Assembly (NCBI GenBank): GCA_017504435.1
Contig: JAFVRD010000002.1
Coordinates: forward strand, 1 to 59,575
DNA length: 59,575 bases
DNA from: Lentisphaeria bacterium
GTDB lineage: Bacteria; Verrucomicrobiota; Lentisphaeria; Victivallales; Victivallaceae
Direction of reading: 5' to 3'
The position numbers and the translations under genes were made by a program. Below are positions 18,832-29,095 of the stretch, piece by piece. How positions within the stretch are numbered: position 1 is the first letter of the stretch; every line of letters begins with the position of its first letter. The notes under the pieces were generated by a model. The model had not been told where the DNA came from and did no database searches. It saw nothing but the letters and a program-made list of their open reading frames with translations.

Positions 18832-21800
18832 ATGAAAAAATTCATTTTGTTGTTCGCGTTGTCCGCATATGCACTGCACGGGGCAACTCTGGCCAACCGG
18901 CATGTGGCGATAGATTTTGATGAGAACAGGAATTTTGCCATCCGCAGCATCACCAATAAGCAAACCGGCAGAACCATAAAATGCGCTCCGGAAAAAGACA
19001 ACGGGTTGTGGACACTTTATCTTTACAACGGCAATGTCTATACCGCTTTTTCAGCCCCGGAGGGGAGCCGCCCTGTCGCAACATCCGGTGTCGAACCTGA
19101 CGGTACCGGAAAACTTATCATCAATTGGCGGAAAATGTCCGCCGGCAAAGGACAGCTGGTCGATGTGCAGGCGGTGATCAAACTCGCTCCGGAAAGCAAA
19201 ACCGCAGATTGCAAACTGAATATTGATATCAGCGGCACTCCCGCTCCATTGTGGGTATTCCGTTACACGTTCCCGGAGATCCACAATGCCGCTTCGCTGG
19301 GTGATGATTATCTGATCTGGGGTTTCCACTACGGCAGACTGATACGTTCTCCCGGAAATAAAATCAATTCCGCCTTCGGTGATCCGTGGGATTCGGCATT
19401 TGCGGCATTTTACGGCAGTGAAAAACACCGGGGAGCCATTCAGGAGATAAATACTCATCCGGCGTACCGTGCCAACGGCTATCTGCGCGGTCAGGCCCCG
19501 GATGAAACGGCTCTGCTTGTAATGGCTGATGATAAAGAAGGTATGCACAAATATATCCGTTTCACTCCGGGAAGCACCGGTGAGGGGTTCTCCATTCTGC
19601 CGGAACACTATCCGGCTTATCCGGATTGGCCCAAAAGCAATTACCGTAAACAGAGCATCTCTGTAACTCTGCCCTACCATGTAAAAATCGGCACCGTCGC
19701 CGGTGGTATGGGAGCAAGCATCAATGCCTACCGCGAAATGGTCAAAGATCATCCATTCCTGAAACGGGGCAAAATCCATGATCCGGCGGCCGGATATTCT
19801 CCGAAAATAAAAGATAACGTTTTCTGGGGCAAATTCTACTTTGCCGCCAACAAAGTCGTCCGTGATATTGCCGAATATCATCAATATCTGCAGGTCCCGG
19901 TCAATATATTCTGGTACCGCTACTATACCAACCTTTTCGATGATCACAATCTGGACTATCTGCCGACCATGGGATTTTTCCGCGAGGGCGTACGGGCATT
20001 GAAAGATCTGAATATCGGCATGACCCCTTATATCTGCTACGGCATCTGGGATATAAATGCCGAATCTTTTGACCGCAAAAATGTCATTTCCGCCGCAGCA
20101 CTCAACACCGGCGGTAAAGCGGTCGAATGGCGTTTTGACTATTTACCGTACCGGGAGATCATAAATCATTTTCTGAATCCTTCCGCACCTTTGACTCACA
20201 ATGAATATCTCAAAGTTTCCGGCAAGATCCAGGGACAATTCGGTGCAGCCGGACAATATTGCGACGTGCTTGCCAGCTTACGTAAACTGTGCTACTCCAA
20301 AGAATTCAATGCTGTAAACGGCGGAAATTACTGGCTCGCCGGGGCCAATAAAACCGCTGCTGAATTGCGGTCAATGGCGGTCAAACTCAATCCGGAAGCA
20401 GTGATCACTTCAGAAAGTTTCAATGAATACTATATCGGCAATATAGATGCCTTTCTGATGCTGGATATGACCCGGGAAGCACCGGTAAGTTTCGGCAGCG
20501 GCAACAATATTGAGGTCTATCCGGTCTCCTCCATGATGTTTCACGATTATACCACCTTTTTCGGCGGAGACGGTAATCCGGCAGAAAGAGGTGAATTCAC
20601 CCGCTGGCTGCTGGGTACATATTTTTCGCAGGGTATGCAGCTTGCATACGGTTCGATCGCCCTGCCGGTCCCCGGAACGGCAAAAGACGGCAATGACCTC
20701 TTTCTGCGCGAACTCTGCCGCAGCTGGTATCAAAGCGGCGGCAAATTCCTCAACGGGGGCAAACATCTGGAAACTGAAATTCTGAAAACAGAAAAATTCC
20801 TCGGCACTTCCCCGTTATCCATTGTTTCTCCGCAGGAGATCTCCATTCCCGGCAAAATACCGATCGTCAGTCCGGCGATCCTGGGCGGTGCGTGGCTGGC
20901 TCTGGACGGTTCTCTGGGGGTAAATCTGGTCAATATCACCGACCGGGAGATCTCTGCAAAAATCATTATCCGGCCGCAAAGTGCCGGTTGTCAGGCGCGT
21001 CAGGTCTGGCAGACCTGGCCGCTGCCGGTCAAATCCTGCGGCAGAATCAGTGCCGACGGCTCCTATACCACCGAAATAAAATTCCCGCCGCGCGGTGTGG
21101 TCATGTTTGAACTCAATGAGCGCAAACCTCAACCCCGGGAATTGCTGAATATCACATCTTTTGCCGTATATTCCGATCCGGAAAAAGGCACTTTCCCGAC
21201 AGTTACCCGGAGTGCTGACAAACTCTATATTTCCGATGAAACGATGACCGAGAACAATATTTCCAACGGCCAAAATATTATCCGGCTGCGGAATTCCACT
21301 GACGGCAGATTGCGGGTGAACCACAGCAGTAAATGCAATTGGGTCCAGCAAAGCGGACGGGGCGGTTCACGGCAGAAAACTGACCGTTCATTCCACGTTC
21401 TGCAGACCGCTCCATTGACTTTTGCCGGCAATGGCATGCTCTTTTTGCATGGCTCACCTCAGGCTCTTTACGGACGGCTGAAAACCGTTGCCGGCGGCGA
21501 ATTGGCTGCCGCAGACGGCAAAACGCTGCTGATCAATATTGATGGTGAAATCAAATTTTTCTCCACCGGCAAAGTCAAACTTGCCCCGGGGACATATCAC
21601 TTTGCCGTATTCAGCGGTTATGCTCCGCGCCCCGGTGAAAGTGCGGAAGATTTCGCCTCGGAATTGTCATTCCGGGCAGCAGAGACCGGCGGTAAACTGC
21701 TCAATGCAGTTCTCCTGACCGAAGCGAACCGGATCGCCGGTGAAAACGCATTGACCATCGGAAACGGTGCAGCTTATGTCCTTACCAACGGAGCGCGGCT

Positions 21801-23085
21801 GATCAACACTACTCCCACCGATGAAGCGGTTTTCGGTCTGGTCAAAGAACTGGATTACGATTTTACTTATGCTCAGAAAATAATCGACAGTGATTGCCGG
21901 GTACTCAACGATGAATTATCCGGATATTATGACCTGCGAACGCTGACACCTCTGAAAAATACCATCCAGACCCTCGATCTGGAAGGTGCCAATAATATGG
22001 TGCGGATCCTGAAAAGTGTGCGTACCCAAAATACGGGCAACCGGCAGGTACTCTTTACGGATCTGAGTTATCTGGAAACCGTGGAACCTATGCTTATGAC
22101 CATAACTCCGCCGGAAATCATCCGTTTCGGCAACGGCGATGGCAATGTCTCGGTCAAACTTTATATCCGCAACGTTTCCAATACCGATTTGCCGTTGACC
22201 TTGAAAGCGATACTGCCGAACCGCAGCTGGAAATGTCATCCCGTCAATCTGACGATGAAAAAACTTGCTGCCGCTGACGTCCGGCTGACGATCGAACCGC
22301 CAGCCGGATTTGAGGGCAAAATCCGGATCCCGTTTAAACTGACCTACGCCGGATTTGAAGGCGGCAAAACCCATGAATATCTGGATTTCACCGTCAAAAA
22401 ACTGGATTTCCGCCCGGTAGTACCTGCAGGAAATACCGGCAAAAGCCAAATCCAAAAATCTCTGCCGCGTCTCCGGCACGGTATCAATGCCGTTGTCATC
22501 GCCGGAGATGACCGGACGATCGAAGTCGATCTGACCGGTGAAACCTCCGGATGGGCGGCAATCAAAAATGTAACGTATTCGATCACATCGGCAACTCCGA
22601 AAAAAATGCCGGTCGCTTCCGGCGTGATAAATTTGGATGCTTCCGGACACGGAAAATTGAAGATATCTGTTCCGGCACCGGGAGCATACTTTGTTGATTT
22701 CAAAGCCAAATGGTGCCGGTATGATTTCAAAAACCGTCACTATGGCATCTTTGCCTCCGGCAACACCCCGTTGAATTTCAGCAATGCCGATCACGACCTG
22801 TACTTTTATGTCAAACCGGGGGTCAAAGAGTTTTTGATCGGCGGAATTGATGGCGGAGCTGCGGAAACCGTTGAACTGACGGTCAGTACACCTGACGACA
22901 CGGTTGCCTGGACACATGCCGGGAATATTTCCCGCGGCGAAATGTTCCCGGTCGCAGTTCCTCAGGGAATGGATGGAAAAGTCTGGAGAATCAAAGTCTG
23001 CAATGTGGACGACTTCGCACTCATCCTTGGCGAAGGGATCTCTCAACTGATTTCCCTGGATCCGGCAGCGGTCATCAACGATTGA
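18832..23085 (+). CDS. Large secreted glycosidase-like protein, unknown family
   Basis: The 1417-residue protein has a signal peptide (1-18). Residues 19-300 look like a beta-sandwich. Residues about 310-600 look like a TIM barrel, with NIFWYRYYTN, GMTPYICYGIWD, a possible acid/nucleophile pair in QYCDVLASLR and ITSESFNEYY, then DAFLMLD. The rest is a series of beta-rich domains (NEW3-like ALKAILPNRSW and others). It resembles DUF6259-type or clan-D-like hydrolases only in general plan, so the family is a guess. An AAAGGGA site supports the start. A strong terminator follows. Confidence 0.7.
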   Translation: MKKFILLFALSAYALHGATLANRHVAIDFDENRNFAIRSITNKQTGRTIKCAPEKDNGLWTLYLYNGNVYTAFSAPEGSRPVATSGVEPDGTGKLIINWRKMSAGKGQLVDVQAVIKLAPESKTADCKLNIDISGTPAPLWVFRYTFPEIHNAASLGDDYLIWGFHYGRLIRSPGNKINSAFGDPWDSAFAAFYGSEKHRGAIQEINTHPAYRANGYLRGQAPDETALLVMADDKEGMHKYIRFTPGSTGEGFSILPEHYPAYPDWPKSNYRKQSISVTLPYHVKIGTVAGGMGASINAYREMVKDHPFLKRGKIHDPAAGYSPKIKDNVFWGKFYFAANKVVRDIAEYHQYLQVPVNIFWYRYYTNLFDDHNLDYLPTMGFFREGVRALKDLNIGMTPYICYGIWDINAESFDRKNVISAAALNTGGKAVEWRFDYLPYREIINHFLNPSAPLTHNEYLKVSGKIQGQFGAAGQYCDVLASLRKLCYSKEFNAVNGGNYWLAGANKTAAELRSMAVKLNPEAVITSESFNEYYIGNIDAFLMLDMTREAPVSFGSGNNIEVYPVSSMMFHDYTTFFGGDGNPAERGEFTRWLLGTYFSQGMQLAYGSIALPVPGTAKDGNDLFLRELCRSWYQSGGKFLNGGKHLETEILKTEKFLGTSPLSIVSPQEISIPGKIPIVSPAILGGAWLALDGSLGVNLVNITDREISAKIIIRPQSAGCQARQVWQTWPLPVKSCGRISADGSYTTEIKFPPRGVVMFELNERKPQPRELLNITSFAVYSDPEKGTFPTVTRSADKLYISDETMTENNISNGQNIIRLRNSTDGRLRVNHSSKCNWVQQSGRGGSRQKTDRSFHVLQTAPLTFAGNGMLFLHGSPQALYGRLKTVAGGELAAADGKTLLINIDGEIKFFSTGKVKLAPGTYHFAVFSGYAPRPGESAEDFASELSFRAAETGGKLLNAVLLTEANRIAGENALTIGNGAAYVLTNGARLINTTPTDEAVFGLVKELDYDFTYAQKIIDSDCRVLNDELSGYYDLRTLTPLKNTIQTLDLEGANNMVRILKSVRTQNTGNRQVLFTDLSYLETVEPMLMTITPPEIIRFGNGDGNVSVKLYIRNVSNTDLPLTLKAILPNRSWKCHPVNLTMKKLAAADVRLTIEPPAGFEGKIRIPFKLTYAGFEGGKTHEYLDFTVKKLDFRPVVPAGNTGKSQIQKSLPRLRHGINAVVIAGDDRTIEVDLTGETSGWAAIKNVTYSITSATPKKMPVASGVINLDASGHGKLKISVPAPGAYFVDFKAKWCRYDFKNRHYGIFASGNTPLNFSNADHDLYFYVKPGVKEFLIGGIDGGAAETVELTVSTPDDTVAWTHAGNISRGEMFPVAVPQGMDGKVWRIKVCNVDDFALILGEGISQLISLDPAAVIND

Positions 23086-23126
23086 TACCGCTTCTGCCGG
23101 TGAAATGATCACTGCTTGTTGTTCTA

Positions 23127-23171
23127 AAGGCGGCTGCTTACCTTTGCGGAGGTTTTGCAGCCGCCTTTTTC
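23127..23171 (+). terminator. Rho-independent terminator of the large secreted gene
   Basis: AAGGCGGCTGC (23127-23137) pairs perfectly with GCAGCCGCCTT (23157-23167) and is followed by a T run. It lies 41 bases past the stop at 23085. Confidence 0.88.
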
Positions 23172-23363
23172 TATAGGTCCTGCACAGAAAGAGCACTGAG
23201 CGTATTATTATACGCGTTGTGCCATTCTCCCGAACCATCATCCTTTTTTACTTGTCACTGCGTAATGCAACGAAGACGGAAGAATAGCAAGGCTTTTTTG
23301 AAAAACATCTGTTTTCAGGCGAGCAGATAAACTTGCTTTATCTCTCCTCAATTGGGAGCATTA

Positions 23364-24617
23364 TTATAAGACCTTTGTAATGTCCGCACTTTTACCAGAT
23401 TTCAGCACCGCAATAAAAAACAGTCCGGCAACAAAAATAATCTGACTGAATACCAATGCCCACACCGCCCCTTGCAAATGGGCAACATGACAGCCAAACA
23501 CTGTACTTCCCCACAGCACGGATCCATAAATCAGAGTATTGAACATCAAAAGCGTTTGCGAACTGAAACGCATAACCAGCGGACGGAACACTGTTCCCGC
23601 AAAACCGAGCCCTGAAACCAAAGCAAGCGGCAATAAAAGCTCTTTACCTGCCGCCAGATAATCCGGATACAACAACCGTAACCCGATATAAGAAAACACC
23701 CACGCTCCGACAATGATAAACGGGACTGCCGCTGATGTATATTTCAAGGTTTTTTTCAATAATGCATTTTGGTCGGATTTATCACATCCACTGAATTTTG
23801 CCAGCAAATAACTGTATAATGGATTTCCGATAAACAAAATCATTTTACTGCAAACACTCACGGCATAAAACACATTCAACGACAAGGCATCCAAATGATT
23901 AAACAAAATAAAGCGTTCAAAATTTCCAGCTGTAAGCAATACTGCCGCAATAACAGCCAGCTTCAGATAAGAATTCACCGTTTCTGCAAACTTTTCACTT
24001 CTCCCGCCGCGCACCCGGATAAATTCAACTGAACGCCGGAATTTATCAATCACAGCAAACAGTTGGACCGCTGCTTCTCCGGCAATAAATACTATTATCC
24101 AGTGAATGTGAAAAAAAATAAACCCCAGAACACCAAACAGCAATCCGGTTGCATAAATAATATTCATGTAAAGAACATAAGTGAATTCCTGACGCAAACG
24201 GTAACATGCTGCTATGTAAAACCTGCCGGCACACAGCAGTGTCACACCGGCACATGCAGTCCATAATAACCAGCTGCATGAAAAAAATACTTTTACTGCC
24301 AGAAACAGGAAAAACAAAATGCCGCCGCCGGAAAATAATATTTTACTGACATCACCAACCGCAGACATCCCGGATTTTTTATAGGACGTGGCTTTGATGA
24401 GCAATGTATTGCCGCATTCCTCGCCAAGCACACTCCCGGCAATGTTAAATCCGGTGACAAACAGGATGACAAAAGCAAAATCATCTTCGGAAAGCCGCAG
24501 TGCAAAACACGGCATTAAAAATAATTGCTGAACAATCAAGTAAATACCGAAAGCCGCCGTAAGACATCCCATGTCCATAACGGACGCCGGTAAAATTTTT
24601 TTCAAATTGATTTTCAT
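23364..24617 (-). CDS. Wzx-like polysaccharide flippase (MOP family)
   Basis: The 417-residue protein has about twelve hydrophobic helices and the look of a Wzx/oligosaccharide flippase. It would move a lipid-linked glycan across the inner membrane. I start at the ATG at 24617 because it overlaps the upstream stop in an ATGA; a longer frame to 24662 has no support. It is last in the pgl-like operon, which fits its role. Low sequence conservation is normal for this family. Confidence 0.8.
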   Translation of the reverse strand: MKINLKKILPASVMDMGCLTAAFGIYLIVQQLFLMPCFALRLSEDDFAFVILFVTGFNIAGSVLGEECGNTLLIKATSYKKSGMSAVGDVSKILFSGGGILFFLFLAVKVFFSCSWLLWTACAGVTLLCAGRFYIAACYRLRQEFTYVLYMNIIYATGLLFGVLGFIFFHIHWIIVFIAGEAAVQLFAVIDKFRRSVEFIRVRGGRSEKFAETVNSYLKLAVIAAVLLTAGNFERFILFNHLDALSLNVFYAVSVCSKMILFIGNPLYSYLLAKFSGCDKSDQNALLKKTLKYTSAAVPFIIVGAWVFSYIGLRLLYPDYLAAGKELLLPLALVSGLGFAGTVFRPLVMRFSSQTLLMFNTLIYGSVLWGSTVFGCHVAHLQGAVWALVFSQIIFVAGLFFIAVLKSGKSADITKVL

Positions 24618-25369
24618 ACAGCCGGCCGCGGATCCAAACTCATACGGTATACTTGAATACAATGCCTGCCTTTGCGGTTACGGTATTCCGAAAAAATGCA
24701 CTGCCATTGATCCGTTGCCATCCCGACATCCGAAGCTGAAAAAAACTTTCCAGCCGGCACTTTTACTACCCAGTAGATAGTGGAAACTCCGGAATATTTT
24801 CCGGCTTCGCTTATAAATAATTCCGGAGAGGTGATATCTGTAACTTCACTGTTTTTATTGGACAGACCGCTGTAATATGCCACCCGGGAATTTTTTCCAG
24901 CCTCCCAAGTATCACACAATACAGCTTTTTCTCCGGGACGGATCGCTGCCCGGATGGCATTCCCGGCACTTATCAAATTATTCCGGTACGGATCGACATA
25001 GAAGTTGTCAGCGAGCATCATCAAACCAATAGCAATTACCAGCAGACGGGCGATCAGCAGCCGGTATTTTTCCAATATCGTTCCGGCAGAAGCGCAAAAA
25101 CGCCGCAATACCGGGAAATCGTAATTGTAAAGCACTATGGCAATCAGCGGTATTTGCAGCAGCAATATACAAAGCATATAACGGCTGCTTTGTATTCCCA
25201 GCAGCATCCTCCAGAGTGACGTGACCGCAAAATAGGACAAAATCAAAAATATTCTCCAGTCAGCAGCCTCTCTGCGGAAATTTTTCCGGTATATCCAAAC
25301 AGACAACAACGCTATGAAACCCAACGGGAAACAAAATTTTTCAATGAAAAATATGATATTCTGGAACAT
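24614..25369 (-). CDS. C-terminal half of a GT-C glycosyltransferase (frameshifted)
   Basis: The 251-residue frame holds about four membrane helices and a C-terminal periplasmic domain. It has no RBS before its ATG, and a stop codon lies just upstream in its own frame. It overlaps the N-terminal frame (25341-26168) by 29 bases in another phase. Removing one base of the A5 run at 25347-25351 joins the two into one protein of about 517 residues, the usual size of GT39/ArnT-like GT-C enzymes. Confidence 0.65.
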   Translation of the reverse strand: MFQNIIFFIEKFCFPLGFIALLSVWIYRKNFRREAADWRIFLILSYFAVTSLWRMLLGIQSSRYMLCILLLQIPLIAIVLYNYDFPVLRRFCASAGTILEKYRLLIARLLVIAIGLMMLADNFYVDPYRNNLISAGNAIRAAIRPGEKAVLCDTWEAGKNSRVAYYSGLSNKNSEVTDITSPELFISEAGKYSGVSTIYWVVKVPAGKFFSASDVGMATDQWQCIFSEYRNRKGRHCIQVYRMSLDPRPAV

Positions 25370-26168
25370 TTTGCGGTTTCTCTATATAACTTGATTTAGT
25401 ATTTACCCGGAAACGAAACATTGCCAAGTCATAAAAAAGCAGCATTTCTTTGGGAGAAGGTGCCAACAGCAACAGAAATAATGTGCCTGATATCAGAGCT
25501 CCGGCAAGATATCCGCCCGCCCAAACAAAAAGCCGCGACAGTTTTATTTTCTTAAAAAAGAGCAGCAGCAGACAGAATAACAGAATAACCAGATTTATTT
25601 CCAGAAACTCCAGCCTGCTGAATACCGCCGGTACAAAAAACAGCCCCGCCGCGCCCCACCATAATATTTTATCTTTTTTTACCCCTTCTGCCACGCAGAA
25701 TAATCCGCTTATCAGAAAAAATAATCCACATGACTCCCGTAATAATCCGGCATTTATCTCTATGAAATTTGTAAAAACAGCATAGATAAATACCGTTGCC
25801 AGACTGATTTCTTTTTTAACATCAAATGCCCTGCACAATCCATACAGAGGGAAAATCATCAATGTCCCGAATAAAATATTGGTTACAAGTATTCCGGCTG
25901 CAATATCACCAGTCAGATACGCTCCGAGACGGAAAAAGTAAAACGGTACGGCAGAGATATACCAGCAAGACTGCAGTTGACCACTCTGCTCCCATTCTTT
26001 GATTATACCGATATATTCCAACCCGTCTCTGGACACAACCGGAGAACCGTAAAACCCATACCACAATCTCAATAACAAAGTCAAAATGAAACACCCCCAC
26101 AAAAGTACGTTCATACTTCCAGGAGCAAGAGGGGTATTTAATTTTATTGCTCTGTCTTTCCAGCTCAT
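25341..26168 (-). CDS. N-terminal half of a GT-C glycosyltransferase (frameshifted)
   Basis: The 275-residue frame begins with a membrane helix followed by a loop with SRDGLEY, the acidic first-loop motif of GT-C enzymes, and continues through about seven helices. It ends early at a stop made by a one-base shift in a homopolymer. GT-C enzymes use polyprenyl-phosphate sugars to glycosylate lipids or proteins at the outer face of the membrane. It lies 9 bases after the aminotransferase gene. It could be a pseudogene, a phase-variable gene or a sequencing error. Confidence 0.7.
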   Translation of the reverse strand: MSWKDRAIKLNTPLAPGSMNVLLWGCFILTLLLRLWYGFYGSPVVSRDGLEYIGIIKEWEQSGQLQSCWYISAVPFYFFRLGAYLTGDIAAGILVTNILFGTLMIFPLYGLCRAFDVKKEISLATVFIYAVFTNFIEINAGLLRESCGLFFLISGLFCVAEGVKKDKILWWGAAGLFFVPAVFSRLEFLEINLVILLFCLLLLFFKKIKLSRLFVWAGGYLAGALISGTLFLLLLAPSPKEMLLFYDLAMFRFRVNTKSSYIEKPQNVPEYHIFH

Positions 26169-26177
26169 AAAAATCCA

Positions 26178-27323
26178 TCAGCCTTTTTTACAGGAAATAA
26201 GCAGATCCGCCACATCGCCAAGCAACTGATCATCGATCGCAGTTCCGCTGGGCAGGCAAAGACCGTCAGTAAACAATTCTTCACACACTTTACCACCATA
26301 AACGCGGCAACCCATTTTCCGGAATACCGGCTGTAAATGCAGAGGTTTCCAAAGAGCCCGGGTCTCTATATTATATTCTTCAAATTTCTGGCGGATTATT
26401 TCCGGTTCCGGGAAGATATTCTGATCAAGCAGCACTGTTGTCAACCAGTAATTGGAATACACTCCCGGGAATGATTCATTCTGGAAAACGATTCCTTCCA
26501 CGGGCTCAAGAAATCTCCGGTAAATTTGATTTATCTGACGTCTTCTCCGGACTCTTTCTTCCAAAACATCCATCTGACCGCAACCGACTGCAGCAACTAT
26601 ATTACTCATCCGATAATTATAACCGATTACGCTATGCTCATAATAAGGTTTGGGGTCTCTGGCCTGAGTGGACAGAAACACCGCACGTTTAGCATCATCT
26701 GCAGACTTGGTAAGCAAGGCTCCGCCACCGGATGAAGTGATGATTTTGTTGCCGTTAAAAGAATATATTCCATAATCCCCCAGACTGCCTGCTTTGCAGC
26801 CCTGGTAACTGCTGCCGAGAGCTTCTGCCGCATCTTCAATGACCGGAATATCATATTTGCGGGCAACAGTATTGATCCGGTCTACCTGATAAGGCATTCC
26901 ATACATATGCACTGCGATAACAGCAGCAATACGGTGATTGGCAGCCGTTTCATTGACAATAGCTTCTTCCAGCAAATCCGGATCCATATTCCAGGACTCT
27001 TTTTCTGAATCTACAAATACCGGGACCGCACCGCAATAAATGACCGGATTCACAGTACCGCAAAATGTAAAACTGGGACATATTACGCGATCACCTGGCT
27101 GTACATCAAGACACATCAACGCCAAATGTATCGCCGCCGTTCCGGAGGCAAAAACACCACAATACGGCATCCCGGAATAGTCGCAAAGACGCTTTTCAAA
27201 TTCTACAGTCATCGGTCCCAACGGAGCAATATAATTTGATGCAAAAGCCTGAGCAACATATTCCTTTTCAGTACCGCCCATATGCGGAGGAGACAGAAAT
27301 AAACGAGAATCAAGTCGTTTCAT
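26178..27323 (-). CDS. DegT/DnrJ/EryC1 sugar aminotransferase, PglE-like
   Basis: The 381-residue PLP enzyme has Lys193 in YSFNGNK as the cofactor site and EDAAEALGS and ASGTAAIHLAL as phosphate and ring contacts. The opening LSPPHMGGTEKEYVAQAF is close to PglE, which converts UDP-4-keto sugar to UDP-4-amino sugar. It follows the acetyltransferase by 3 bases, with an AAAGGA site. Together with the dehydratase and acetyltransferase it would make UDP-bacillosamine or a close relative. Confidence 0.88.
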   Translation of the reverse strand: MKRLDSRLFLSPPHMGGTEKEYVAQAFASNYIAPLGPMTVEFEKRLCDYSGMPYCGVFASGTAAIHLALMCLDVQPGDRVICPSFTFCGTVNPVIYCGAVPVFVDSEKESWNMDPDLLEEAIVNETAANHRIAAVIAVHMYGMPYQVDRINTVARKYDIPVIEDAAEALGSSYQGCKAGSLGDYGIYSFNGNKIITSSGGGALLTKSADDAKRAVFLSTQARDPKPYYEHSVIGYNYRMSNIVAAVGCGQMDVLEERVRRRRQINQIYRRFLEPVEGIVFQNESFPGVYSNYWLTTVLLDQNIFPEPEIIRQKFEEYNIETRALWKPLHLQPVFRKMGCRVYGGKVCEELFTDGLCLPSGTAIDDQLLGDVADLLISCKKG

Positions 27324-27326
27324 AAC

Positions 27327-27944
27327 TTATATATCCTTTATTTTTTTTACCGGCACACCGACATAAACGCCGGAATCCGGAAGATTTTTCACGACAACCC
27401 CTCCTGCGCCGATCAGACATCTGTCTGCTATGACACACCCGTGTATCAAAGTCGCACCAATACCGACATGTACAAAATCACCGATAACGACATCTCCACC
27501 GACAACAGCTCCGGGAGCCAAATGACTGAAATCCCCCAGACAACAGCCATGCTCAAATACCGATCCGGTATTGACAATACTGTGTTTCCCGATCCGGCAG
27601 CCCGGATTGATTACAGCATTGGCCATGACCGCACTTCCGGAACCGATTTCCACATTTTCGCCGATGACAGCCGCCGGATGCACCGCGGTGTACCATGACA
27701 GATAAGCAAAGCGTTCCGCTATTTTCCGACGAATCTCCGCCGAACCGATTCCAATTATATAATATATATCCTTACTGCGGTTTTGGCAACTGGCGATATC
27801 CCCCAGCAACGGAGCATCCACCAGTGTTTTTTTAGTTTCATCATCATCAAGAAACCCCAGCAAATCATCACCGGATTTTCTTACAATATCAGCGATAACA
27901 TTTCCATGGCCTCCTGCCCCGATTACGATGACCTTTTTTTTCAT
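27327..27944 (-). CDS. NeuD/PglD-family sugar acetyltransferase
   Basis: The 205-residue protein has an N-terminal nucleotide-sugar domain (VIVIGAGGHGNVIADI) and a left-handed beta-helix of hexapeptide repeats (about 90-190). PglD acetylates the 4-amino group made by PglE. His residues in the NTGSVFEHGC region fit the catalytic His of the family. I start at the ATG at 27944, which overlaps the upstream stop in an ATGA and has GAGAGG before it; a GTG at 27950 is less likely. Confidence 0.87.
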   Translation of the reverse strand: MKKKVIVIGAGGHGNVIADIVRKSGDDLLGFLDDDETKKTLVDAPLLGDIASCQNRSKDIYYIIGIGSAEIRRKIAERFAYLSWYTAVHPAAVIGENVEIGSGSAVMANAVINPGCRIGKHSIVNTGSVFEHGCCLGDFSHLAPGAVVGGDVVIGDFVHVGIGATLIHGCVIADRCLIGAGGVVVKNLPDSGVYVGVPVKKIKDI

Positions 27945-29095
27945 TTGCACCTCTCATGGATAACATTATAGATCCGGGAGGTTTCCCGGGCAGTTTCTTC
28001 AATATCCAATAACCGGCGGACTTTTTCCCGTCCCTTCTCAGCCATTTTGACGGCTTGCGGATAATTTTCAATGGTCTGTATGATCGCCTGCGCTAATGCT
28101 TCAGGATTTTTGGCAGGTACAGTCAAACCGGTTTCACCATGGCATACAATATCAGGAAAGCCGCCGACATCTGTGGACACCGTAGGTACTCCTGCCGCAA
28201 GACTTTCTGCAGCCGCGCCCAGATTTTCACTGTGGGAAGGATGAACCGCGACATCAAGCTCCCGGTAAACCGCTGCCAAATCACTCCGGAATCCGGTAAA
28301 AATGATTTTCCCTCTGCCGACTTTCGCCGCATACTCCCGCAATTGTTTTTTGTAATATTCTCCGCCGCAAAAAATATCTCCGATGATCACTCCGTAAAGT
28401 TCCGGGTGAGTTCGCTGAACTATACCTATTGCGTCAATGAAATCTTCATGGCCTTTCAAACCGCGCCGCTGTCCGAGATAACGTTTCGGAGGATAAATAT
28501 AACTGACCATACCTGCCAGCCGGATATTTTCAGGCAATCTCAATTCACGATGCAAAATTCCGGATGCATCGGCATATTTGTCACACGCCGCGCCGCCGTA
28601 TCCTCCGTAGTAATTCAAAAAGATGTGTTCCGGATCTGCTCCGGCATCTTTCAGATAAATCCCGCTGCGTTGACATGAAGGTGCCCAAAAGTCACGTTCC
28701 CCGGCAAGATGTATATCCAGCCAACGGAAAAATACACTCTCCAAATGTAAAGGTCCGGGAATTTGAAACAGACGCGGCACGGACAAAGAAAACATCGCCA
28801 AACGGACAAAAAAGGCATTGGTAACAAAATGCACATGCACCAGATCCGGTTGAATTTCCGCAAGTAATTTACGGAATTTTAATATCCGGGGCAATAATTT
28901 CCACGGAGCTTTTACCGGCAAAGCGGCATCAAATCCGATAACTTCCATACCGTATTCACGATATTTAAGCGCGCTTCCGTGATCTGCAAAAGGCAACATG
29001 ATCACCAGCCGGTGACCAAGAGACTTCAATTGACATGCCAGATCAAATGCCCAAGTCGCACCCTGATTCGTTTTGACGATATAAAGTATCTTCAT
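27941..29095 (-). CDS. GT4-family glycosyltransferase, PglA-like
   Basis: The 384-residue protein is a GT-B fold enzyme. The C-terminal half has GLKGHEDFIDAI and the donor site HPSHSENLGAAAESLAAGVPTVSTDVGG with the conserved Glu. It probably adds the second sugar to the lipid-linked monosaccharide made by the phosphoglycosyl transferase. The sugar is not known. It overlaps the genes on both sides by 4 bases. Confidence 0.88.
   Translation of the reverse strand: MKILYIVKTNQGATWAFDLACQLKSLGHRLVIMLPFADHGSALKYREYGMEVIGFDAALPVKAPWKLLPRILKFRKLLAEIQPDLVHVHFVTNAFFVRLAMFSLSVPRLFQIPGPLHLESVFFRWLDIHLAGERDFWAPSCQRSGIYLKDAGADPEHIFLNYYGGYGGAACDKYADASGILHRELRLPENIRLAGMVSYIYPPKRYLGQRRGLKGHEDFIDAIGIVQRTHPELYGVIIGDIFCGGEYYKKQLREYAAKVGRGKIIFTGFRSDLAAVYRELDVAVHPSHSENLGAAAESLAAGVPTVSTDVGGFPDIVCHGETGLTVPAKNPEALAQAIIQTIENYPQAVKMAEKGREKVRRLLDIEETARETSRIYNVIHERCK

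Noticed and set aside
23195-23220. Short GCGTAT/ATACGC hairpin as a second terminator
   Set aside because: There is no T run on either strand, and a strong terminator already lies at 23127-23171.
21916-23241. 441-residue minus-strand frame
   Set aside because: It is antisense to the 1417-residue secreted protein and lacks an RBS or family motifs.
25906-26178. 90-residue frame at the start of the GT-C gene
   Set aside because: It is a shifted reading of the same DNA; the frame from 26168 gives proper membrane helices and the GT-C loop motif.
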